DNA of 64,000 nt from Paralithodes platypus (GCA_032716605.1 CM064485.1:29105558-29169557), one strand, 5' to 3'. Positions 1 through 11,629 are shown, numbered from the stretch's first letter. The notes: generated by a model not told the origin, from the sequence alone. Numbers and translations are program-made.

Positions 1-340
1 AGAATTTGTTGATGGAGTTTTATTTCCACTTCCAACAGTTCATAATAAAGAGGGGCTGGGTTATGGCTTATTTGCAAGATATTCACCAGAGATGTTGAGT
101 AGACAACTGCCACTCCACCACCCGGATGATCTCCCCTAGGCCTAGGAACATTTATTATGGAATGGGTTTTAGGCAATGCCGCCTGGATAATATTCAGATC
201 TGACTCGAACAACCAGGTCTCAGTGAGACATAATACATCAAGGTTACGTTCATCCAAGATCTCGCAAATATGATCCATTTTGTTACGCAAGGAACGAACA
301 TTCAACAGACCCAGTTTCAACCGGCTCCCTTGTGCATTTT
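1..340 (-). CDS. 5' part of LINE ORF2: AP-type endonuclease (truncated by window edge)
   Basis: Reading the minus strand from about 340 down to 1 gives an uninterrupted frame with LGLLNVRSLRNKMDH, followed by a DVLCLTETWL block and a GGGVAVVY block. This is the N-terminal half of the AP-endonuclease domain that nicks target DNA in CR1/L2/jockey-group LINEs. It lies directly downstream of the ORF1 stop at 341 in a different frame, the usual two-ORF arrangement. The catalytic C-terminal half and the reverse transcriptase lie outside the window, so intactness cannot be judged. Assignment to a CR1/L2-like clade is inferred from the motif style and from the PHD-type finger in ORF1. Confidence 0.75.
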
Positions 341-1882
341 TCAGTTTTTTGAACCTACAAAATTGGTGTTTTCAATAACTTTGTTTCTCTGGGCTGTCAT
401 TAGAGGACAATTTCTACTTGAGGCGAAATGATTTGGCAGCTCCGTAACTGATGTGGAGCTCATATAATTTATACATTTGGGGGAAGTCTTGTTGGTACAG
501 TCTTTTGAGTTACGAGTACCAGCACAGAAGTTGCATTTTGGATCCTCATTTTTCTGATAACACCTGTCACTGGTATGGCCAAAGCCCTGGCAATGGTAAC
601 AGTGTGTTACCCAGAAGCGATCGTATGCACGACATCTCACAAGTCCAACATACACAGAATTGCCATCATCCACAATGGAAGAGCGTATTTCAGGTGACAT
701 TTTTACTACCGCAGTCTTTGTGTGTGCATCACTCTTTTGCTTGGTGAATAGCAAATTCATAGCTAAGCCATCGTCGACCAGGGACTTTATTCTTGGGTTC
801 TTGTTGAGGATGCTGGGAATTATCTCATTATCCTCAGTGTCATTAGCAATGCCTACCAGAGTCATTTTTGGCAGCATCTTCTTTGGTTCGGAGACACTGA
901 AGGCACTGTCCACCCCCAAACACTGATTGATGGCCCTTCCTGCATCTTCCTTGGCTTTCTTTGATGGAAGTCGTACCACCAGTACACCTGAATCAGTTCT
1001 AGTTAACTTGTTAACCGGAACCGAAGCCAAAGCAGTCTCGATTGCCTTTGTATCTGGTGGGCTTACTGGCTTGGAGGATCGGTCTTTTGGCTTCACTACC
1101 AGGACCTGATGGTCCCAGACAGTTTTTTCTTTCCACCATCTACCACCTCAGTGGTGCATTTGGTCGGCTCCTTTTTGGTCTCTTCAAATGTTTGCTGAAC
1201 TATCTTGGCAAACAAGGGAATGTCGGGGGCAGCAACTTTAGTCTCAAGGATATTCATTCTGTCACCAATACTCTCTATCTCCACGGCCACCGCAGCAAGG
1301 GCACCCTTCACTTCGTTTACAATGGCAGTCTTCACTTCACCAACTAGGGCAGCCTTCAGGTCATCCAAGGTCTGCTGACTAATTGCTGCATCCTTAGCAG
1401 CCAGGGGGGGTGGTATCGCAAACAGTGCAATGCCATTTAAATCCAGGTTTCTTCTTTGCAAGTACTCTGAGGTCCTCATCATCAACATTTATACAGTTGA
1501 CGTGAAAATATGTACCACACAAGTAGCAGCCCAGCGACTTGGCCTTGCCCACAACCTTCCCGCAACTGCAACTCTGCTTGCTTTTTTTTTTTTTTTTTTT
1601 TTTCCTATATTCCAACTTACTTCCTCTCGGGCATAGGCTGAGAGCCTTAACATTCACCGCTTTACAATGAACAGTGAAGCCTGTGAGGTCTTGTTCCAGT
1701 CTAGGGAGTGAGACATGTGAAGCATGTAGAGTACAACGAGCACCTGCCATCTTGCCTTCACATGAGGCACGGTGCTCACTCATGGCCCGAAACGACCCCA
1801 TCTCTGAAGCCACCTCGTTCCCGTGCTTCACTGTCTCATCCCCTACACTCGGACTCTCACACACACACAACGCCACTGCCAC
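341..1882 (-). pseudogene. LINE ORF1 with PHD-like finger and CCHC zinc knuckles, two frameshifts
   Basis: Nucleic-acid-binding ORF1 of the LINE whose ORF2 starts at 340. Three overlapping minus-strand pieces (1394-1882, 1096-1488, 341-1096) join into one protein after two one-base slips, one near the G run at 1401-1408 and one near the T run at about 1118-1125. The N-terminal part has a PHD-like finger (CSCGKVVG, then CYLCGTYFHVNC, then HCTVC), preceded by an in-frame lysine run encoded by the T tract at 1579-1603. The C-terminal part has a CX2CX4HX4C knuckle (CYHCQGFGHTSDRC) and a second Cys cluster. A PHD-like finger is typical of CR1/L2-type ORF1, while CCHC knuckles are more usual in jockey/I types. 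The product is broken in this copy. Confidence 0.7.
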
Positions 1883-2636
1883 TGGCTTGCTGCCATTTCA
1901 GTGGAAGTAACCAATAATTAAAAAAAACACCCGTTTTTCGTATCTGATTAAAAATAAGAGAAAACCCTGGTTAAAAAAAAACGTGAAAATAACTACCTGG
2001 GACAGATCCCAGCTAGCGCCGTCCCAGTCAGTGCCACCACAATGGAAAAAAATTAAAATGGAAAAGAAAAAGAGGGAAAGTGGTGTCTGCAAGGTCACCG
2101 CAGGCAGGTGGGGATCGACTTGGCTACCCTTTGGGGGTAGCCCAACCGAGGTGCATGGAGAGACCACGCACAGGATGGCAGATGTGTGTGGTGCAAAAAC
2201 TTTAACCAATTTTGTACACTGTTTTGAGCTTATAGCAGTGACAATATAATTTCCACGGTACTCAGCAAGACCTTATTGGTTACGATACTGCCACTGCGCA
2301 AATTATGTATACAAACTTTTGGTTTTACTATGCGTAGAGTTATCCTTGAATGGTGACTAAATGGGATTTATTCTCTAATGAATTTACCTTGTAATCATGC
2401 ATAGACTATATTGTATTCACTTGGTATTATTATAAGCAGAATAAGTAGTAGTACTTCCCTGATTTATTTGGGCTTCACTAGTACTTTCTTTACTTCACTG
2501 TTTACATAGAATCATAGTATTCACTCGCACCGTAACGCACGAGAATACTTCTTTATATATACAGTACTGTACATAGTAGTATTTATATTAATTTTCACTG
2601 TTGACCTTTATGTCATATATCCTTTAGTATACACTG

Positions 2637-2673
<37 letters not shown>

Positions 2674-3438
2674 CTTCTCACAGTAGTTTTTTCTGTGGAT
2701 TACCAATATTATAATAATTGCACTTTATATTGTAGAGTGGATACTTAAGTCTTCGGTGGATGTGTTGGCCGTGGTGATGATACTGACGTGGCTAGCTGAC
2801 TCGAACCCTTGAAGTTGGACCTTAAATATTATCTTACCATATGCCAGTACATAGGTAAAAACAATATCGAGTTAATGCAGGAGAGAGAGAGCTGACTACT
2901 CTGCTCTTTATAAGGATTTTGAAGCAGAACATGCAGTCTTTTGTTGGGTCTTAAATACCGAGTGTAAATATGTCAGTGCATCAACACACGTTATTGAGCG
3001 AACGTAAGACAGTTGTTTGTGACGCAACAGATCTTAACTACTCTGACCGTTATAAGAGTCTTTCAGAACTGGGGGTGATGGGTATATTGTGGCCTTCTCC
3101 AAGATATTGCTATCTTGGAAGGACTCCCGTGCTAAGTGCCGTTGTTGGATAAACGGTTTACTCGAAAAGCCCTAATTTGGTCTATCCCAGATAAAGCGCT
3201 TACCAGTATAGCAATTCTTTATCCACAATAGCGCCGCGGTTGGGGTAGGGAAGGATATTAGTTATCGACCAGTGAAGAATCTAATAAGGCTTCCTTGTTG
3301 ATACCCACAACAACAAACAAACTAATTGGGGTAGACAATTAAGTACCAGTGTACAGAATCATGTATTCCCAAAAAGAAACAAGGGGTGGCCCAATATTCC
3401 AACTGTCTTATGTCCAGTAACTACTAAGAACAGTTTTC
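1883..3438. other. Intergenic stretch, probable LINE 5' region then unassigned AT-rich DNA
   Basis: No coding region is supported here. 1883-2250 lies upstream of LINE ORF1 on the minus strand and may be its 5' UTR, but I see no boundary or promoter motif. 2250-3438 is AT-rich with a TA microsatellite and a short GA run near 2881. Confidence 0.5.
2638..2672. repeat. (TA)n microsatellite
   Basis: About 17 uninterrupted TA dinucleotides in AT-rich DNA. Confidence 0.9.
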
Positions 3439-3957
3439 CTACTGAGTGATGATCTTAAAATTTCCTGCAGTGGTCATACCTTTTCTCAACGTCCTGGCGG
3501 TGGTGTGGTTGTGCGGTAGAAAGGCGCCTGGACGTAGGATGTTCGTGGTGGTTGCTTCCTTGTGGCTTGGAGATGGGGTGAGGTACTGGTAGTAGTCCCT
3601 CTCGGCTTCCTGGTCATGGCGGTAGTGTGGCTGTGAGGTAGAGTGGCGCCAGGATGTACGGTGTTTATGGTGCCTTTTCTTGTGTTGTCTTTCCTCTTCA
3701 CTTTTCCTATTCTTCTTGACTTCGAGATTGGTTATGGTGATGAATAAGTTTTTCCCTGGTGTTGGAGGACGTGTCATCTCGACGGTAGCAACTTGGGCAC
3801 ATCTTGTTGGGCTGGGGGTTGTTTCCTTGTGGCTTTGAGGTGTGGTGGGCAGAGGAGAAAAAGTGCGTGGTGGTGGTGCTTGTTGGGCTAGCTTCTTTTC
3901 CATTATTTCACTTAGCATTGATAAAGAGGATGACAAAATACTAGAAATAAAGGACAA
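3439..3957 (-). CDS. Doubtful 172-aa ORF containing an internal duplication
   Basis: Open minus-strand frame rich in Thr, His, Pro and Arg (SHKEATTTN and PHNHTTA blocks). The 3491-3552 and 3615-3674 stretches are diverged copies of each other (GGCGGTRGTGTGG... in both), a roughly 123-bp internal duplication. I recognise no domain and the composition is low-complexity, so the openness may come from the repeat rather than from selection. No neighbour suggests a role. Confidence 0.2.
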   Translation of the reverse strand: MSFISSILSSSLSMLSEIMEKKLAQQAPPPRTFSPLPTTPQSHKETTPSPTRCAQVATVEMTRPPTPGKNLFITITNLEVKKNRKSEEERQHKKRHHKHRTSWRHSTSQPHYRHDQEAERDYYQYLTPSPSHKEATTTNILRPGAFLPHNHTTARTLRKGMTTAGNFKIITQ

Positions 3958-4019
3958 TACTGTATAAAGTTTATGTAATTAAATTCAGATATCAATTCTA
4001 TCGTGGCCTATAGGTTTCT

Positions 4020-4445
4020 TATCCCGTGTATTTCATTTGTATACGTGATAATGTGTCTAAATATGCGTAAAAATGTATTACGGATCCTGAAAACACAAAA
4101 TATCCTCTAGGCCTATATCGCCTACCTCGCAAGAGGCGGGTGGGTTTGTTTACATCTGCTGTGAGTGTAGCCATGGCGACTCGTGTTAGGGAAAATAAGG
4201 TTTGTGCCCCCTACTGTTGAAATACTGTACTGTATATGAGGATTTCAATAAGCCCTGGGGGGGGGGGGGGGGGGGGTGAAGGGCCCCTCAACATATTCTG
4301 TATCCCACGGCAAACGGTTATGTCCAAATACATTTTTTTTTTCGATAGTGAGGGGCATGTTTTTAGATTGTTGTTTAATGAGTAAATTTGCATTTCCTAC
4401 TAGCCTATTTTCACACATCAAAACACCCGGGTAGAATGTAGAGTT
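4020..4445. other. Unassigned stretch with a 20-bp G tract
   Basis: No coding evidence. 4257-4276 is an uninterrupted run of 20 G, followed by GTGAAGGGCCCCTC. A T run is at 4332-4341. Confidence 0.5.
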
Positions 4446-4779
4446 TGGGGCTTCGGGCGTACCGCCAGCCTTGTTTACACTACGCGGAGCGGCGGTGGAC
4501 GCTTGCCATCATGTTCCCGTCTATTTTGACTGCCTTTAGATACAATAATATGCTGAGGGTGGGCTTTTCCCACCCTCACCCCCCCATGACATATTGTCAT
4601 CATCATATATATTGCCAGCAGGGGGCAAATAACCGAAAAAATCACCGTCAAAATACTGTAGATGCGAACTTAACCACAGCGATCGACATATGTAAACATG
4701 ACGGCGAGTCGGCGACGTCGAACGCTTGCGATCATGTTCCCGTCTATTTTGAATGCCATTGGATACAATAACATGATGA
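4446..4779 (+). repeat. M1 repeat, locus 1, left part (tandem about 210-bp units)
   Basis: Two head-to-tail units share blocks such as CATCATGTTCCCGTCTATTT, TTGGATACAATAA and ATATATTGCCAGCAGGGG with locus 2 at 14500-14995. Each complete unit contains a short hairpin of the form GGGGGCTTTGCCCCC. The second unit stops at 4779 because a LINE was inserted; it resumes at 13464. I see no coding capacity and no terminal repeats that would name a transposon family. Confidence 0.75.
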
Positions 4780-4789
4780 CCAACATACA

Positions 4790-5840
4790 GTACATCGTGC
4801 ACATAACATTAACATTCTCCAATTAAACATAGATGGCAACAACACAAACTCTCACACTTCATCAAACAACACAACATACAGATTGCCATCTTACAAGAAA
4901 CAAAACTCCGCACAACACAAAAAACACCTACATTTCATGATTTCACCACCATTAGACAAGACTGGGCCGTCGGTGGCGGCGGTGGACTCATCACCCTGGT
5001 ACACAAAGAAATATCATACATAGTCACCAGTGTACATACCAAATCCCTCCTCCCTCCAAATGATAACACAACAGAAATACAATCAATTAAAATAAGCACT
5101 GGCAACACATCCAACATAACCATCACAAACACATACATCCCTCCCCAAACATCCCCTACAGTACCAAATGAATACAGACCACAATTACAATAGATCACAA
5201 ACACCCCACACATCATCCTGGGTGGTGACTTCAACGCAAAGACGTCGGCCTGGTTTGTCGACAACCCCGACACAGACAGAGGGCTGGTACTACAACACCA
5301 AACAGATAACCTCATCATCCTTAACGACATCCATCAACATACCCATATTCCCCACCAAGCCCTCTATAACCCATCATCTCCAGACATCACCTTCTGCTTC
5401 CCAGAACTCGCCCCCACAACATCCTGGAGGGTGGTTAGAACCTTAGGCTCTGACCACCTTCCGATCATTATCACCACCAAAACCAGACTCACCCCAGCTA
5501 GCCACAAACACACTTACACCAATTATAAAAGAGCTAACTGGGAAGCATTCACAAATGAGACAGAACAACACTTCACAACTCTAAACAGCGTACCCATCAC
5601 TAACATCAACAATGCTGTACACATACTCAATAAAACTATCCAAAACACTAACAAGAAACACATTCCAAGAGGTAACAGAAAAAGACACAACCCCAACTTC
5701 ACACCAGAAATTCAAAACCTCATCAGACAACGCGACATACTGAAACACTCCCCAGCACCCCACACAAACAAGACATCACACAACAAATCCAAGCACTCAA
5801 CACCCAGACTAACAACAAAATACAAGAACAACAAAAACTA
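4790..5840 (+). pseudogene. L1-CA ORF2 endonuclease region, broken
   Basis: Pieces in two frames give LNILQLNIDGNN, then WAVGGGGGLITLVHKEISY, then IILGGDFNAKTSAW and GSDHLPIIITTKTRL. GDFNA and SDHLP are conserved AP-endonuclease motifs with catalytic Asp and His residues. A stop (TAG) sits before the GGDFNA block and a frame change occurs near 5420. The linker after the domain (YKRANWEAFTNETE) leads into the N-terminal RT region. This copy cannot make a continuous enzyme. Confidence 0.75.
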
Positions 5841-6059
5841 AATTGGAATAACTTCCTACAAACACTTGATCACAAAACAAACCCCAAAAAAATCTACAAA
5901 TACTAAACAGCATCACACTTTCCAACAGCAACACAACACAATCACAACAACACTCTACTCCTTCATGTAAACAACAAGCAAACACTCTCATCAATCACTT
6001 CTCACATGTCAGCCACCTAAAACCCCACAAAGACGACCGACGTGTCATCCGACGTAAGA

Positions 6060-7403
6060 GACAATTCCCCACAGACCCTGACTATGCACCCTTCACCAAT
6101 CACCAGACAAAGCACATCATCAACAATCTCAAGCACTCACCCGCCTGTGGCCTAGACAACATAAGAAACATACACCTCAGACACCTGGGACCACAAGGCA
6201 TACAAGCACTCACTAACATATAAAACTACAGTTATTCACACAACACAATACCAGACATCTGGAAGCATGGTATCATCATCACATTCCCCAAACCCAACAA
6301 AGACCCCACGCTACCCTCCTCACACCGCCCCCATCACACTCCTTTGCACCCCCTCCAAAGTCATGGAACGCCTTGTACTACAACTAATTACACCCGACCT
6401 ACCCCTAGCTCCAACACAACATGGCTTCAGGCAACTGCACTCCACAAACACTCTTCTCACAGACATTACACAAAGAGCTTTTGACGGCATCAACTCAGCT
6501 AGACCACCATACAGATCACTACTAGCCACACTCAACATTAGTAAAGCCTTCGATGCATGAGCATGGCCACAACATAACAAACACAATCTACAACACAAAC
6601 ATGCACAACACAAAAAGGTGGCTGGCCAACTTCCTAGCTGGCAGATGTGCACACGTATATTTTGCCGGTCAGTCATTTAGCATCAGAAACTTTCCAAACG
6701 GAGTCCCACAAGGATCCGTCCTATCGCCCGCACTCTTCAATCTGTACATGCACGATATAACTACACCCAATACACCCCAAATAAACTTAGCCTCCTATGC
6801 AGACGACTTAACACTCACATGCACACACCATGACCCAAACACATAACAGATCTCCTTCAACCCCATCTCAACACACTACATGGCTGGTGCACTACAAACA
6901 GACTTATCTAGCCCCAGCCAAATCCACCGCAACCCTGCTCACAAGCTGGACAGGAGAACACGAATACATCCCTCAACTCACCATAAACAACACACCCCTA
7001 ACACATACACACTCACCCAAAATCCTAGGAGTAACATATGATACTCATAAGACATTCAAACAGCACACCACAAACACAAAAATACATACTCACCCAAAAT
7101 CCTAGGAGTAACATATGATACTCATAAGACATTCAAACAGCACACCACAAACACAAAAAAGAAACTGACACCCAGACTTAACGCCCTCAGGTCACTTGTT
7201 CACACAAAATTTGGACACAACAAAGAAACCACCACCACAGTTTATAAACAATACATAGGATCAGTGATGGAATACGCAAGCCCAGCCTGGGCTTCTAACC
7301 TAGCTGAAACACATCATAAGACCTTACAGACTATTCAAAACAAAGCCCTAAAAATCATTACAGGCTGCACAGCTAATACACCCACAGATCACCTACATGC
7401 AAG
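6060..7403 (+). pseudogene. L1-CA ORF2 reverse transcriptase, broken
   Basis: RT motifs occur in order across several frames: PISLLCTPSKVMERL, QHGFRQLHSTNTLL, LATLNISKAFDA, GVPQGSVLSPALFN, and YADD within NLASYADDLTLT, followed by a thumb region (KILGVTYDTHKTF, VMEYASPAWASNL). Frame breaks lie near 6300, 6560 and 6845, and a 77-bp direct duplication at 7011-7160 adds another. The reading stops in DHLHA at 7403, exactly where another LINE was inserted; the protein resumes at 12861. Confidence 0.75.
7011..7160 (+). repeat. 77-bp direct tandem duplication inside LINE RT
   Basis: The block beginning ACTCACCCAAAATCCTAGG at 7011 recurs at 7088 almost unchanged. The 77-base period is not a multiple of three, so it shifts the RT reading frame. 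Confidence 0.9.
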
Positions 7404-7726
7404 CTTGAACTAACAAAACCACTTCACTACCTCTGGTTCAAATCATTGGAAACCGGTACAGTACCAGAGATCCTAAAAAACGGAATAATAACTCCAATCC
7501 ACAAAGGAGGAAGCAGAGGCCTTGCTAGACAATACAGACCAGTGGTACTGACATCCCATCTCATCAAGATCTGCAAGAGGGTTGTCAGAAAAAAATGGTT
7601 GATTTCTTAAAAGCTAATAACCTACTCAATGAGGGACAACACAGCTTCAGGCAGGGGCGCTCATGCTTATCCCAACTACTGACACACTATGAAGACACTC
7701 TCAAAAACATCCAGGAAGGCAACAAT
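7404..7726 (+). pseudogene. RT N-terminal half of second LINE
   Basis: Continuous frame with LTKPLHYLWFKSLETG, NGIITPIHKGGSRG, YRPVVLTSHLIKICKRVV and QHSFRQGRSCLSQLLTHYED, with one slip near 7590. These are RT blocks 0-2a of a CR1/jockey-type LINE. The ORF is cut at ACAAT (7722-7726) by the RTE insertion; the same ACAAT occurs at the right junction just before 11630. Confidence 0.75.
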
Positions 7727-7865
7727 CTATCTATCTATCTATTGCCTGACGCCGTGATCCCCGAAGTGGTGGCCACGAACGAACCGCCCCCATGCACCTC
7801 TGTCCCGTCAGTCGACGCCCCTCCCCCCAACCAGCACCGCCTTCGTTCATGTACTTCCATGATAC

Positions 7866-8268
7866 CAAAATGTATCAAGAGTTACCAAAATGATACCTAG
7901 CCTAAAGAACAAACCATACGAAGAGCGTCTTAGAGAATTAAATCTATTTCCTTTAACCCAGCGCAGATTAAGAGGTGACTTAATTCAAGTGTTCAAAATC
8001 ATCAAAGGCATCGACAATATGAACTGTAGTAAGTACTTCACTATCGACCAATCTAATTACACGCGGGGAAACGGTTGCAAAATTATTGGTAAATCTTTTA
8101 ACTCACACGAATCTAAGAATTTCTTCTTCAATCGAGTTGTCAACTTGTGGAATGGGCTTCCCCGAGACGTTATAGAATGCAGCACCGTTGAATCATTTAA
8201 ACTCAGCGTAGACAAATATCTCGCATCAAACCCGCGACTGACTGCGTTTGTAAATGAATAACTTTATT
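7866..8268 (+). pseudogene. CR1-like LINE C-terminal fragment within the RTE 3' UTR
   Basis: Plus-strand reading TKMIPSLKNKPYEERLRELN, LTQRRLRGDLIQVFKIIKG, FFFNRVVNLWNGLPRDVIE and VDKYLASNP, ending in a stop near 8261. This is the 3'-terminal segment of CR1/jockey-type ORF2 and is unlike the C-terminus of the LINE around it. Flanks belong to the RTE 3' UTR, so it is a separate short 5'-truncated insertion. No clear TSD seen. Confidence 0.65.
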
Positions 8269-8279
8269 TTATCCCCCCC

Positions 8280-9648
8280 TCAGTTACTAACCCATCTGTC
8301 CCCTACTAACTTCCTAATCCTGCCACGGACATTAGCTCCAGGGCAGTAGTTCCCTTTCCAATGTTCCCTTACCCACTCTAAACCACTGTTTGGACACTTG
8401 ATCCTCAGTGTTTTGGAGGACAAGCAGCCTAGAAGGGTCACTAGATCTGTTGTTGCTTGATTTCCTTTGTACGCCTTTGTACTTTGTACTTCCTCACTCC
8501 ATCCTTCCACTTCTCCCTCTCTGTCCCTCCACCTCGCTCTCGTACACCCTCTTAGTCATTCTCTCGCTTTCCATGCGTTCCATATGGCCGAACCATCTCA
8601 AGTTGTTCCTTTTCACACTTTCCAGCACATCTACCTCCACACCACACCTCTTTCTTACTTCCTCATTAGTCTGTCTATCCCTCCATGTAACTCCGCACAC
8701 ACTTCTTAAGTAATTCATTTCCACTGCTCTCACTCTTGGTCTGAGTCTCTCAACCAACGTCCATGCTTCGCTTCCGTAAGTCAGTGTCGGGATTACCACA
8801 CTGTCATGCAAAGACTTCTTCACTTCCATACTGACCACCCTATTTCTTGTTACTGCTTTCAGCATTCCTACAACCCTCTTCCCCTGTTGTACCCTCTCCC
8901 GCACTTCTTCATCCATAGTCCCATCTTTACTCAACACACTGCCCAGATACTTAAGAGTTGACGATCTCCAAAGCCTGACCGTTCAGCTTCACCTCACACT
9001 CTGTGACTTCACCCCTTTCGAAGACCATAACCTTGCTCTTCCCCGCATTTACCTTCAAATTCCGTTTTTCGCACACTGTTCCCAACTAATTTACCAGACC
9101 CTGCAACTCCCATTCATTATCACTCATCAGAACTGTATCATCCGCAAACAGCAGTATAGGTAGCTTCCACTCAATTCCCTCCCTTTTCAGCGATACACCA
9201 ACATCCACTGCTCTTGATAGTATTTCTTTCATGACTCCATCCATATATACAGTAAAAAACCACGGGGACATCACACACCCCTGTTTCAAACCAACATTCA
9301 GGTCAAAGAACTCGCTCTGCTCCCTCTCCACACGTACTGCCGCCTTTGCACCCTCATACATGCTCTTCACTGCTTTCAGCAACTTGCCATCTACTCCGTA
9401 TATTCTAAGTACTTTCCACAAACCTTCTCTATCCACTCTGTCATAGGCCTTCTCCAAGTCCATAAAGGCAACATACACCTTTTGTTTCTTCTCCAGATAT
9501 TTCTCCACAACACAATTCAGGGTAAAAATCTGATCTACACATCCTCTTCCCTTCCTAAAACCTCCCTGCTCGTCGCCTATCCATTTCTCCGTTCTCACTC
9601 TCACTCTCTCAATCACTACTCTACTGTATACCTTCCCTACTATGCTTA
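8280..9648 (-). pseudogene. RTE ORF, RT palm to C-terminus
   Basis: Minus strand from 9648: SIVGKVYSRVVIERV, GGFRKGRGCVDQIFTLNCVV, VAFMDLEKAYDRVDREGLW, GLKQGCVMSPWFFTVYMDGV, LLFADDTVLMSDNEW, then (8494-8937) the C-terminal block with TYGSEAWTLVERLRPRVRA and NNLRWFGHMERMESER. FADD is the catalytic RT motif. The frame changes between about 9086 and 8937. The end at 9648 is the Harbinger insertion point. Confidence 0.75.
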
Positions 9649-10890
9649 AGGGGGTATCACACTGGGCCAATTCTCATCACTCTTCAGCAAAAAGTGGAGC
9701 TACCGTCAATCTCCAGCACAAATCTCACCCTTTGATGGAGCTAGGATGCTTCCCGCACTGGGTGGGAAGCTCCAGTTTTTGATGGAGGTAGAGTGTCAGC
9801 CTCGTTACAGCTCGCATTTAATCTCATTGATATCTCAAGTATATGACGTCGAAATATATATTTTGCTACATAATTGTGTGTTTTGATTGTGAGAAGGGCT
9901 GCGGATAGACATAAACTAAGTGAATTAATGCTAAAATAGCTACACCACTTGCAGCTAAATAACCACTTCCTATACCTACGCCACGGCGATTGGTATGAAA
10001 CGAAAACATTCGGTTGTGTAGCAGGAGGAACTGTTTTTCAGATGCCTATTTACTAAGAATCATTGAACAATATATTTAACCTAGCCTAACCTAACCTAGT
10101 ATATTAGTGGACTATTTATGAATGTAAAATGTAAAAATATATTGTAACATTACCAAATTATTGAGATAAATACAGGTCTACCCGCATACACAGGATTATG
10201 CCTACAACCTCCGAAAAGTTCAAAATATTTCCTCATATATGCTCCAAATATAAAACATAATCACGCAAACTTGTAGATTGAGTCATATTGAAATATAAGT
10301 GTCGATATAAATCCATAATACTCTAAATTATTGGTGAAACAGCACAATATAAACGATCGTTTAGTGCCGAGGTAACGACAGGGGCTACGACAGGGGCTCC
10401 GTCAGGCTATAGCCTAATTTTGCGAAAAACTTCCTCATAGCTACTTATATAAGCTTCACACGCAAAACATAGCAACATTAACGTATAGATTAGGTCCTAT
10501 TACACAAAGTTTGTCAATATCAATCCATATTATTTTACAGTTTAAGTGAAACCACTGTTCTATAGCCTACGCCACGGCGATTGGTATGAATCGAAAAAGT
10601 TCAAAATATAAATTTCCTCATATAAGCTTCAAATTAAAAAAAAAATTACACTAACGTGTAGATTGAGTCATATTGCATTATAATTGTAGATGTAAATTCA
10701 TATTGCTATACATTACAGTATAGGTGAAACGGACCAATATAGGCTAAGGTCGGACGTTGTTATTGTTGTGTCGGAGACTCACGCAGCCAGGACGCTTGCC
10801 GTGTGTGATAGGATTTGCTGGCGCTACTGGCTGGAAACGGAGACTGGAGATTGGAGATTGACGAGAATTTGGCCCAGTGTGATGCCCGCT
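9649..10890. mobile_element. Non-autonomous PIF/Harbinger-like element, 1242 bp
   Basis: Terminal inverted repeats start AGGGGGTATCACACTGGGCC at 9649 and, as reverse complement, AGCGGGCATCACACTGGGCC at 10890. A 3-bp TTA sits on each side (9646-9648 and 10891-10893). Harbinger elements characteristically duplicate a TWA trinucleotide. Removing the element plus one TTA restores the RTE reading (minus strand GICLL then SIVGK) in frame. The interior has three diverged tandem blocks (GCCTACGCCACGGCGATTGG at 9975 and again near 10565; ATTGAGTCATATTG at 10278 and 10659) and no transposase, so it depends on an enzyme elsewhere. Confidence 0.75.
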
Positions 10891-11629
10891 TTAGAAGACA
10901 TATTCCTCGGTGGTTACCACACACTCCTCTTTCCCCTTTGCCCTTATATAGGGGGACTATTATGCCAGTCTTCCACTCATTGGGTGCACTCCCCTTCTCC
11001 CATGCTAGTTTGCACATTTTCCATACCCATTCGATCACTATCTCACCACCATACCTCAACATTTCCCCACACACTCCATCTGTTCCTGGTGCTTTCCCTA
11101 ACTTCACTCTTTTCATGGCTTCCCACACTTCTGACTTCCTGATCCCCACCTCCTCCTCCACTACTTCTCTTCTTCTCCCTCCCATACCATATCCAGCTAT
11201 GTTTGCTGGCTCTTCATTCCTTACATTTAGCAACTCATTGAAGTACAGTACTCCCTCCATCTTTCGACTCTCTCTTGCTTCTCGGCTAGCATTCTCCCAT
11301 TCTTATCTTTCACAACCTTACTGTTTCCCTTGCTACCTTCCCTAACTTTCTTGACTTCTTTCCAGAACAGTTTCTTACTCTCCCTCCATTTTACACTCAG
11401 ATTCCTTCCAAATTCCTCATCTACTCTTCTCTTACTTTCCTTCACTACTCTCTTCACCACCCTCTTACTCTCCACGTACCTCGCTCGTTTCTGTCTCTCG
11501 AAATCTTCATTCCCTCTACTACCCAACCACTCTCTATATGCTTTCTTCTTTTCTTCCACAGCTATTCTTACCTCTTCTGTCCACCATGCTGTACCTTTCA
11601 CTCCCCTCCCTCTTCTCCTCACTCCACAC
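10891..11629 (-). pseudogene. RTE ORF, region between endonuclease and RT, and RT N-terminus
   Basis: Minus strand from 11629: TAWWTEEVRIAVEEKKKAYR, a basic coiled stretch, KKLFWKEVKKVREG, then RVERWREY, EVWEAMKRVKLGKAPGTDGV, WKTGIIVPLYKGKGERG and CGNHRGICLL. These are the RTE linker and RT blocks 0-1. A frame change lies at 11227-11260. The last codon precedes the Harbinger TTA; the protein continues at 9648. Confidence 0.75.

Larger units (their letters stand above)
7727..11629 (-). mobile_element. Minus-strand RTE-type LINE, 5'-truncated, inserted in second LINE
   Basis: On the minus strand the element starts inside the RT N-terminal region (LCGVRRRGRGVKGTAWWTEEV) at 11629 and ends in a (TAGA)n tail at 7727-7741, typical of RTE elements that end in short microsatellites. 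ACAAT borders both sides. It is interrupted by a Harbinger-like insertion (9649-10890) and its 3' UTR holds a CR1 fragment (about 7866-8268). RTE assignment rests on FMDLEKAYDRVDREGLW, LKQGCVMSPWFF and FADDTVLM together with the C-terminal RNNLRWFGHMERM motif. Confidence 0.8.

Noticed and set aside
8400..8713. Plus-strand frames around 8400-8713 and 11330-11764 as genes
   Set aside because: They are antisense shadows of the RTE ORF, which has clear RT motifs on the minus strand.
9649..10890. piggyBac or TTAA interpretation of the 9649-10890 element
   Set aside because: CTTAAG at the left junction suggested TTAA, but the right junction is CTTTAG, and only a TTA duplication restores the RTE reading frame.
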